From contig NC_018681.1 of NCBI RefSeq assembly GCF_000250675.2, positions 1-64,000 on the forward strand: DNA of 64,000 bases. The letters are read 5' to 3'. A model generated the notes under the pieces. The model was not told the origin of the DNA. It saw nothing but the letters and a program-made list of their open reading frames with translations, and did not search any database. Position 1 is the stretch's first letter; each line of letters opens with the position of its first letter. Of the stretch, positions 54,183 to 61,320 are shown piece by piece. The DNA comes from Nocardia brasiliensis ATCC 700358. GTDB lineage: Bacteria; Actinomycetota; Actinomycetes; Mycobacteriales; Mycobacteriaceae. The position numbers and the translations under genes are program-made.

Positions 54183-54198
54183 TACCGGCTGGACGGTA
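54183..54198. promoter_or_regulatory. TetR operator 1
   Basis: TACCGGCTGGACGGTA, a 16-base palindrome with one mismatch, 12 bases upstream of the tetR start codon. Confidence 0.75.
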
Positions 54199-54211
54199 AG
54201 GTCTGTTACTG

Positions 54212-54227
54212 TACCGTCTGGACGGTA
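54212..54227. promoter_or_regulatory. TetR operator 2
   Basis: TACCGTCTGGACGGTA, a perfect palindrome (TACCGTC-TG-GACGGTA), 29 bases from operator 1, upstream of the MFS gene. Two turns-plus spacing suggests cooperative or dual-promoter control. Confidence 0.8.
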
Positions 54228-54257
54228 AGAAAACAGCGACGGAAGTCGAGAAAGTCA

Positions 54258-55793
54258 ATGACCACCCAGACCAAGACCACCCGGCCGACCGGGTCCGAGA
54301 CGCCACCCCGCGCCGGCGCGCGCGAATGGGCCGGGCTGTCCGTACTCGCGCTGGCCCTGCTGCTGCTCGCGGTCGACGCGACGGTGCTCGACCTGGCGGT
54401 GCCCGCGATCAGCGCCGACCTGGCGCCCACCACGCCGCAGCTGCTGTGGATCATCGACGTGTACTCGTTCGTGCTGGCCGGCCTGCTGGTGATGATGGGC
54501 AACCTGGGCGACCGGATCGGCCGCCGCAGGCTGCTGCTGATCGGCGCCGCGGGCTTCGGTGTCGCCTCGCTGCTCGCCGCCTGGGCGGTCTCGCCCGAGA
54601 TGCTGATCGGCGCCCGGGTCCTGCAGGGTGTCGCCGGTGCGACGCTCATGCCCGCGACCCTGGGCCTGATCCGGTCGATGTTCCTCGATCCGCGGCAGCG
54701 GACCGTGGCCATCGCGGTGTGGAGCGCGATGGCGGGCGGCGGCGCGGCGGCGGGTCCGCTGCTCGGCGGCTGGCTGCTCGAGCACTTCTGGTGGGGTTCG
54801 GTGTTCCTGGTGAACCTGCCGGTGATGCTGGTGCTGATCGGCTTGGGCCCGTTCCTGATTCCGGAATCGCGGGACCCGAACCCGGGTCGCTTCGATCTGG
54901 CGAGCGCGGGGCTGTCCATGCTCGCGCTGGTGCCGATCGTCTACGCGGTGAAGGAGACGGCGGCACACGGTTTCGCGGTGACCACCACCCTGGTCGCGGT
55001 CGTCGGCGCGGTCGCAGGCGTGCTGTTCGTGCGCAGGCAGCGGACGCTGGCGCAGCCGATGCTGGACCTGAAGTTGTTCGCGCTGCCCAGGTTCCGCACC
55101 GCGGTGCTCACCAACCTGCTCGCGGTGTTCGCGCTGGCCGGCGTGCTGTTCTTCGGCTCGCAGTACCTGCAACTGGTGCTCGGCCGGACGCCGCTGCAGG
55201 CCGGATTGCTGTTGCTGCCCGGGCTCGCGGTGAGCGTGGTCGCCTCGCTCGCCGCGGCCTGGCTGGTGCGCCGGATGGCGCCGGGCCGGGTGCTCGGTGG
55301 CGCGTTGACGGTGGCCGCGATCGGTTCGGCGCTGTTCCTGTGGCTGGGTCCGGACGCGGCGACCAGCACGACGCCGTTCATCCTCGGGTTCCTGTTCATC
55401 GGCGCGGGTGTCGGTGTCGCGCTGACGGTTTCGGCGGACCTGGTGGTCAGCTCGGCGCCGGCCGAGCGGGCCGGTGCCGCGGCGGCGGTGTCGGAAACGG
55501 CGTACGAGACCGGTATCGCGCTGGGTGTCGCCATCCTCGGCAGCGTGGTGATGGCGATCTTCCGCAACGGGCTCGACCTGAGCCACGTGCCGAGCGACCA
55601 GGTCGGTGTCGCGTCCGAATCTCTGGGTGCTGCTACGGCTTTCGCCCAGCAGCTACCGGAATCGGTGGGCGGGGCCTTCCTCGCCTCGGTGCACGAGGCG
55701 TTCGTCTCCGGCATCCACTTCGCCGCCGTCGGCACGGCGTCGATCCTGCTGGTCGCCGCCTGGGTGGCGTTCCGGTTGCGCACGGCCCGGTAG
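54258..55793 (+). CDS. MFS multidrug efflux transporter, DHA2 (14-helix) family
   Basis: A 511-residue proton-driven exporter with 14 predicted helices. Motif A is GNLGDRIGRRRLLLIG after helix 2; the DHA2 motif GVAGATLMPATLGLIRSMF follows. It resembles LfrA, EmrB and QacA, which export cationic dyes and fluoroquinolones. It is regulated, by inference, by the divergent TetR. No strong Shine-Dalgarno at ATG 54258. Confidence 0.92.
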   Translation: MTTQTKTTRPTGSETPPRAGAREWAGLSVLALALLLLAVDATVLDLAVPAISADLAPTTPQLLWIIDVYSFVLAGLLVMMGNLGDRIGRRRLLLIGAAGFGVASLLAAWAVSPEMLIGARVLQGVAGATLMPATLGLIRSMFLDPRQRTVAIAVWSAMAGGGAAAGPLLGGWLLEHFWWGSVFLVNLPVMLVLIGLGPFLIPESRDPNPGRFDLASAGLSMLALVPIVYAVKETAAHGFAVTTTLVAVVGAVAGVLFVRRQRTLAQPMLDLKLFALPRFRTAVLTNLLAVFALAGVLFFGSQYLQLVLGRTPLQAGLLLLPGLAVSVVASLAAAWLVRRMAPGRVLGGALTVAAIGSALFLWLGPDAATSTTPFILGFLFIGAGVGVALTVSADLVVSSAPAERAGAAAAVSETAYETGIALGVAILGSVVMAIFRNGLDLSHVPSDQVGVASESLGAATAFAQQLPESVGGAFLASVHEAFVSGIHFAAVGTASILLVAAWVAFRLRTAR

Positions 55794-55803
55794 TGATTCC
55801 CTT

Positions 55804-55835
55804 CGCACCCGCTCCGATTTTCCGGGGCGGGTGCG
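55804..55835. terminator. Hairpin between the converging MFS and cyclase genes
   Basis: CGCACCCGC (55804-55812) pairs with GCGGGTGCG (55827-55835). No clear T tract, so moderate confidence. Confidence 0.55.
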
Positions 55836-55893
55836 TTGCCGTTGTGGGCCACGTTGCGAAGACGAGTGCGCGAAGCCAGAAGTGGGTGCGGAA

Positions 55894-57444
55894 CTACGTG
55901 GACGCCGGGCGGGCCAGCTGAGTGGGGGTGAGCCGGCCGCGCAGCGTGACGGAGTCGCCGAGCTGCCAGTGCGCCGCTTCGGCCGCGTCCGCGGCGTTCA
56001 CCGTGTTCGCGGAGGCGAGCAGCAGGTCGTCCTGTTTGGCGAGTTCGCAGAGCCGGGCGGCCTCGTTGACCGCGTCGCCGATCACGGTGAACTCATAGCG
56101 TTGCCTGGCCCCGACATTGCCCGCGACCACGCGACCCGCCGCCACTCCGATCGCGGCGATGAAGTCGTTGGCGGTGGCGTCGAGGCGGCCGCGGATCGCG
56201 CGGGCACAGGCCAGCGCGGCGCCGGGGGCGTCCGAAAGTACTGCGGGCGTGCCGAAGACGGCGAGCGCGGCGTCCCCCTCGAACTTGTTGAGCAGGCCGC
56301 CGTGCGCCTCGACCTCGTCCACCACGATGTCGAAGAAGCGATTGAGGATGGCGACCATCTCGGGGGCGGGCACGGTCGCGGCCATCGTGGTCGAGCCGAC
56401 GATATCGACGAACAGCGCGGCCGCTTCGCATTCCACACCGCCGAGGGTCGGGTTGCCCGCCAGCGCGGCGTCGGCCACCTCGCGCCCGACGTGCTTGCCG
56501 AACAGATCCCTGATCTGTTCGCGTTCGCGCAGGCCCTCCACCATGTGGTTGAAACCGCTTTGCAACTCGCCGAGTTCGGTGCCGTCGTACACGGTGATCG
56601 TCACCCGCAGGTCGCCGTCCTCCACTTGACGCAGGGCGCGCCGCACCCCGCGAATCGGTGCGATGGTCGCCGCCACGGTCTGCATCATCAGCAGCAGGCC
56701 GAACACCAGCGTGGCGCCGCCGAGCGAGAGCATGCAGACCGCGAGCCGGGCCGTGCTGACCGAGGAGTCGGCCAGCGCCCACACCGCGACGATCATCGAC
56801 AAGGTCACCGGCACGCCCGCGCCGAGCATCCACGCGATCAGCGAGCGCACGAACACGCCCATACCCCGGCGGCGCCGCGACGGCGCGGCGTCCAGCACCC
56901 GAGCGGTCACCACGCGCAGCGCGAACTCGGCGATCAGGTAACTGTTGGCGCACACCACCACGGCGCTGAAGCCGATGCCGAGCAGGATCTTCGGGATGAG
57001 CGCGGGCTCGGCCACACCGTAGAGCGGGGTGAGCACGGCGGCACCGGAGAACCACAGCACCGCTTGCCGCACCACGAGGCGGCGCGGGACGGCGGAGGCC
57101 GCGATCTGCTCGGCCTCGGTGGGTATCTGGTCGGGATCGGTGGCCCAGCGCAGGGCGCGCAGCCCGCCGACGGTGCCCCACCAGATCCCGATCAACAGCG
57201 CCAGCGCCGTGTACAGGGGCGTCGCGATCACGTTCAGCAGCAGCAGTTCCCGGGTGAACACCGTCGGTCCGGGCAGCACGAAGCCGATCAGCGCGAACGT
57301 GACCGCCATCCCGGCCAGGTTCGCGGCCACCGTCGGCACGGTCAGCAGCAGCTGCACCCGGATCCGGCGCATCCCGGAGGATTCGTCCACGGGCCCGAGC
57401 AGCCGCGACCCGAACGCGGCCGGGGAGACGTCAGTGCGGGTCAT
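55894..57444 (-). CDS. Membrane class III adenylate cyclase with HAMP domain
   Basis: Makes cAMP. The 516-residue protein has about six helices (30-280), a HAMP linker (IAPIRGVRRALRQVEDGD and following), and a C-terminal cyclase domain with metal-binding Asp in LFVDIVGST, substrate Lys/Asp in NKFEGDAALAVFG and transition-state residues in GDAVNEAARL. Same layout as mycobacterial Rv1318c-Rv1320c. ATG 57444 has no Shine-Dalgarno, but TAGGCT lies eight bases before it on the minus strand, which fits a leaderless transcript. Confidence 0.92.
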   Translation of the reverse strand: MTRTDVSPAAFGSRLLGPVDESSGMRRIRVQLLLTVPTVAANLAGMAVTFALIGFVLPGPTVFTRELLLLNVIATPLYTALALLIGIWWGTVGGLRALRWATDPDQIPTEAEQIAASAVPRRLVVRQAVLWFSGAAVLTPLYGVAEPALIPKILLGIGFSAVVVCANSYLIAEFALRVVTARVLDAAPSRRRRGMGVFVRSLIAWMLGAGVPVTLSMIVAVWALADSSVSTARLAVCMLSLGGATLVFGLLLMMQTVAATIAPIRGVRRALRQVEDGDLRVTITVYDGTELGELQSGFNHMVEGLREREQIRDLFGKHVGREVADAALAGNPTLGGVECEAAALFVDIVGSTTMAATVPAPEMVAILNRFFDIVVDEVEAHGGLLNKFEGDAALAVFGTPAVLSDAPGAALACARAIRGRLDATANDFIAAIGVAAGRVVAGNVGARQRYEFTVIGDAVNEAARLCELAKQDDLLLASANTVNAADAAEAAHWQLGDSVTLRGRLTPTQLARPAST

Positions 57445-57766
57445 GAGAGAAAAGCCTATTCCGGGCCATCCGCGCAGCGCAGGACCCGAGGTCCACGAGC
57501 GGCCGAGTGCGTCGACGATCGGCTGGGCCCGGGCCTCGAGGCGGGCGCAGTGGGCCGGCCGCGCAGATCGGAGTGGACGGGCATTGGCCGACGTCGCGGC
57601 CGATGCGCCGGGCGGCGTGTGCGGTCTGGTGCGGGTGCGCAGGTGCGCGTGCCGCTGCCGGATCTCCTGCCGGATCGGGCAGCGCTCGAACGCGGCGCCG
57701 TCTCGCGCCGACACCGTGCGGGCCAGGTTCGCTCGAACGCGTCGCATAGCCCCCACGGTAGGCACA
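57445..57766. other. 322-base gap between the cyclase and DUF4407 genes
   Basis: The minus-strand frame stays open upstream of the cyclase ATG, but the encoded stretch is Arg/Ala/Pro-rich and not membrane-like, so I treat it as non-coding. Apart from the cyclase -10-like TAGGCT at the left edge nothing is recognised. Confidence 0.5.
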
Positions 57767-59485
57767 TCAGTGGCCGCGCGGCAGCTCGCGTTGCCCGCGA
57801 CCGGGCAGTTCGTGCGTATCGCGGCCGGTCAGCTCGTCGTGCCGGGCGTTCGGCAGACCGTAGGGTTGCGCCCCCGAGTGCGCGGGCAGCGCCGAATAGC
57901 GCGGATCCTGCTGCCCGTAGTCGGCGTCCACCACGGTGGCGGCGATGCGCTGCGCGTGCACCGCTTCGGGCGAACCCGGCGCGAACTGGTAGCCGCTCGT
58001 CCCGTGCGAATCCTGGGTGTCCACCGTGACCTTGCGGGTGCGGCGCAGCGTGAAGGTGATCTCCTCGACCTCTTCGAAGGCCTGCTTGGCGGTGCGCAGC
58101 GGGTGCGTGGCGTTGTCGATCGCGGTGGCCACGAACGCGGGGACCAGCGGCCGGATCAGGCGTGCCGCGGTATCGGTGAAGGGCACCGTGCCGATCAGCG
58201 GAAGTTCCAGGCCACCACCGGTTTTGGGCGCGAGCGGCGGCGGGGCGCCCTGCGGCGCGAGGGCACCCGGGGCGACAGGGGCGGGCAGGTTCGGTGTCAC
58301 GAATCCTTCGGCAGACACGGAGCTGTCCTTTCGTTCGTCAGCCGGTGCGGCTGGGAGTTCGGGTCGGCGGGCCGGTTCGGTGATACCGAATTCCACGCCG
58401 CCGACGGCCGCGATGATCCGGGTGCGCTGACGCTCCCGGTCGATGGCGGTGTCCGCCTCGACGGCGAGCCGGGCGGAGGTGAGGCGCTGTTCGGCGCGCA
58501 ACTGCTCGGCCGCGGCGCGGACCTCGGCCTGCTTCACCGCGATGGCGGCCTCGGCGTCCTGATCGGCTTTGTCCCGCACGGCGAGCGCGGCGGTGGCCCG
58601 GTCGAACGAGGTGTCCCCGCGCCACCAGCGCAGCAACAGCGGCAACAGGGCGAGCGCGATCATCGAGATGATCGTCAGGATGCGCAGCGGCATGGCGCCC
58701 GCGTGCTGGGTGGTGTAGTCGTTCATCGCCTGCCAGCGCGCACCCAGACCGCGGTCGGCCGCGGTGAAGGCGGCGGATTCGGCTGCCGTCACGGCCTTTT
58801 CGGCGTCCGCGATGCGCTGGTCGGCCGGTTCGACCCGGGCCTGTGCGACGGCGAGCTGCTTGCGGGCGTCGTCGAGCATGTCGTTGGCGACCTGTGCTTC
58901 CGGCCCGCGGCCGGGCACCCGGGTGATCAACTGCTGCGGGCATTCCGGGCCCGGGTTCAGCTCACAGCGTGCGATCGTCATGGTGCGATCGATGTCGTCC
59001 TGCGCCTTGGCGATGGCCCGATCCAGCGCGGTCCGGTCGTCGCGCGCCCGGTCGAGCTGGGTGCGCGCGGTGACGACCTGCGGCGCGGAAGCAGCGTCGC
59101 GCTGGGCCCGTTCGTCCAACGTGCGGTCGACGCTGCCGCCGAAGACCACGATCGCCGCGAGTTCGGCGATCAGCCCACCGGTCAGTACGGCCAGGGCGAC
59201 GCGCGCGAGCAGGCCGAGCTTGTCCGGCATCCGATCCGGCCGCGGCGTGGCCAGGGCCCGCGCGATCGCGCAGGCCGGCACCCCGACGAGCAACGCGACC
59301 GCGAGCACACCGAGTACCGGCCAGGTACCGACCGAGCCCACGGCAAAGGCCGTGACCAGCGCGGATACGATCGCGAAGAGCAGCACCACCGCGCCGGTGA
59401 CGGCGTATCCGGTGCGTTCGTGGCGGTAGGCGACATCGTTGGGCTGACCCCCGCCGAGCCAGGTGAACAAGCCGGTGACGGTCAT
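57767..59485 (-). CDS. DUF4407 membrane protein
   Basis: A 572-residue protein. Two pairs of helices (about 27-75 and 90-115) flank a soluble, coiled-coil-prone segment (about 125-240, rich in Ala, Asp, Arg and Gln), a further helix lies near 270-290 and a long helical segment at 300-360; the last 180 residues are Pro-rich and disordered. DUF4407 function is unknown. ATG 59485. Confidence 0.85.
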   Translation of the reverse strand: MTVTGLFTWLGGGQPNDVAYRHERTGYAVTGAVVLLFAIVSALVTAFAVGSVGTWPVLGVLAVALLVGVPACAIARALATPRPDRMPDKLGLLARVALAVLTGGLIAELAAIVVFGGSVDRTLDERAQRDAASAPQVVTARTQLDRARDDRTALDRAIAKAQDDIDRTMTIARCELNPGPECPQQLITRVPGRGPEAQVANDMLDDARKQLAVAQARVEPADQRIADAEKAVTAAESAAFTAADRGLGARWQAMNDYTTQHAGAMPLRILTIISMIALALLPLLLRWWRGDTSFDRATAALAVRDKADQDAEAAIAVKQAEVRAAAEQLRAEQRLTSARLAVEADTAIDRERQRTRIIAAVGGVEFGITEPARRPELPAAPADERKDSSVSAEGFVTPNLPAPVAPGALAPQGAPPPLAPKTGGGLELPLIGTVPFTDTAARLIRPLVPAFVATAIDNATHPLRTAKQAFEEVEEITFTLRRTRKVTVDTQDSHGTSGYQFAPGSPEAVHAQRIAATVVDADYGQQDPRYSALPAHSGAQPYGLPNARHDELTGRDTHELPGRGQRELPRGH

Positions 59486-59719
59486 TGGGAACTCACATCC
59501 TCTTCGTCCCAGTCGATTTCGCGGACACCGCTAGCGAGCGAAACCGTCACGGTTTCGTGGTCACAGCGTGACAGGACCGTCCCCGACACACCGAGTACGA
59601 GCGGGCGTATGTGGCCAGGCTCACAAACGGTCCGAGGCGGTGTCGGCGCCGATTCACCTGCGGGTTCTACTCTCGATCGATGATCCGTTGCCAGGCGTGC
59701 CGTCTCGGGAGGTCAGCTC

Positions 59720-60340
59720 ATGCGTATTCGTTTCGTCCGACGCACGACCACACGACGCGCGGCGCCGCGGCTGGCCACCTTGCTGGTGGTGTCGGCCGCG
59801 CTGATCATGTCCCCGCTTAGGGCGGGAGCCGACACGCCCGAGTCCCTGGATCGTCTGGTGGGCCTGGTGCTCGAGCGGTTGCAGACCGCCGACGCCGTGG
59901 CCGCGGCGAAATGGGCCGGCGCCGCTCGCACCGGCACCGAGCCCACCATCGACGATCCGGCCCGGGAGGCCGCGGTCTACGACGCGATGACCCAGCTCGG
60001 CGCCGGTCGTGACCTGCCCGAACACTGGGTGCGACAGGTGTTCTCCGGGCAGATCGAGGCCAACAAGATCGTGCAGCGCGGTCTGATCACCGGCTGGCGC
60101 TTCGATGCCACGTCCGCGCCCACCGCGCCGCCGGATCTGCTGTCGGTGCGGCCGGTGATCGATCGGGTGAACGTCGAGATCGTCGACCAGCTGGCCGCCG
60201 AACGCGGCGAGCTGACCGCGCCGGACTGCGCGGAACGGGTGGCGCGCAGCGTTTTCGGCGTGTTCACGGCGGGCCGCACGGACGCGCTGCACCAGGCGGC
60301 ACTGGTGCGCGCCGCGGTGGTGCTCTGCGCCCCGCGCTGA
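59720..60340 (+). CDS. Secreted chorismate mutase (AroQ gamma type)
   Basis: Converts chorismate to prephenate, here outside the cytoplasm. The 206-residue preprotein has a signal peptide (1 to about 37, with RRTTTRR then a hydrophobic core ending RAGAD) and an all-helical mutase domain with LERLQTADAVAAAKW near 52-66 and GQIEANKIVQRGLITGW near 113-129. It matches mycobacterial Rv1885c in type and length. GGGAGGTCAGCTC precedes ATG 59720. Confidence 0.9.
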   Translation: MRIRFVRRTTTRRAAPRLATLLVVSAALIMSPLRAGADTPESLDRLVGLVLERLQTADAVAAAKWAGAARTGTEPTIDDPAREAAVYDAMTQLGAGRDLPEHWVRQVFSGQIEANKIVQRGLITGWRFDATSAPTAPPDLLSVRPVIDRVNVEIVDQLAAERGELTAPDCAERVARSVFGVFTAGRTDALHQAALVRAAVVLCAPR

Positions 60341-61320
60341 GCGCGCCTCGTCCGGCGCCCAATTTGTGCGTGTTCGGCGAAACCGGTGCCGTGAACTGTG
60401 CGCCGGGTGCACCCTTCCACCCGAAACTTTGTGGTCCCGGGTAACGCTGGTGTGCGCCGCCGGAACGCAGCCGGCTGACGCCGTAAGACGTCGTCTTAAG
60501 TTGAACTCAACGACGAAAGCCGGATCGGCTGGCGAATATTCGGTAAAGGGTGGCCCATTCCGCAATAAGTCACGTCGATTACGGCGTAAGAGTGGATAGG
60601 TTTCGGGTCAGAAAAATGTGTCGAACACCACTGACTGGCGTTAGCTGAATATGTGCTGAAGCCCACAGCAGGCAAAAGAGGCCGAACGGTCGGATCGCAT
60701 GCTTGGCTCGTCAGGAGCCTGTCGGAAATATCTCATTCACCCGGCTTCCGAGTTAGCCGCCCTTCGGTGGTTTGCCGGATGCTTCGCCGGGGAAATCATC
60801 TGCGATGCAGGTGGGAGCGTTTTTCTGACCGTTTCGCGAGGTTTGGGGCCGCTCTCCCGCGCCGACCCTGAGTAGTCGGCACCAGACGCCGCGGGATCGA
60901 TCATGCGGTGCCTGCTGCTTTACACTGGACGACGCGCACACGTGGAGGACCGAATGAAGAAGCCCAGCTAGACCCAGTTATTAGTACAGCCTAAGTTGGT
61001 TGGGCCTCGGACCTGACTTATCGTTTGCTCTTACGCCGAACACAGAATGCTCGGCCCACTCGCCCGCTCGGGGCAGCTCCTGACCGGTGCTCAGCGTAGC
61101 GGGCCGGAACCCGCGCGGAGGTAAGGATCTTGTTAGAGATCCGTTACCGACGAGCACCCACTACGTCACTGAAGCGGGTGAAACAACTGGAGACGTGACT
61201 GCACGCCGAAGACCATCAGCGCGGCTGGTTTCGGAACGTACGGGCGCAGTCTTGTACGGAGGCATTCCGACGAAATAGCCCATTTCGTTTTCGTCGAACG
61301 CCCTTCTTGAAGGCAGAGGC
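60341..61320. other. 980-base region upstream of gltB, with palindrome, minigene and leader hairpins
   Basis: No full-length gene is supported. Visible elements: a palindrome TAAGACGTCGTCTTA (60484-60498), a promoter-like TACACT (60921-60926), a five-codon open frame with strong Shine-Dalgarno (60954-60971), an imperfect hairpin near 61120-61147, and a short hairpin ACGAAAT/ATTTCGT (61270-61288) followed by TTTCG. A 192-base GTG frame at 61087-61278 is possible but not protein-like. Confidence 0.55.
60944..60971 (+). CDS. Candidate five-codon leader minigene (MKKPS)
   Basis: GGAGG (60944-60948) is spaced five bases before ATG 60954, which opens a frame of five codons ending in TAG at 60971. 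The putative -10 TACACT at 60921 would place the transcript start shortly before it. The site is too well formed for chance but a coding role is only suggested. The feature includes the ribosome-binding site. Confidence 0.35.

Noticed and set aside
57445..57765. N-terminal extension of the adenylate cyclase
   Set aside because: The frame is open but encodes Arg/Ala/Pro-rich sequence unlike the family; a leaderless start at 57444 explains the gene better.
61087..61278. Small gene upstream of gltB (63 codons from GTG)
   Set aside because: No ribosome-binding site or protein-like composition; structured leader sequence is more likely.
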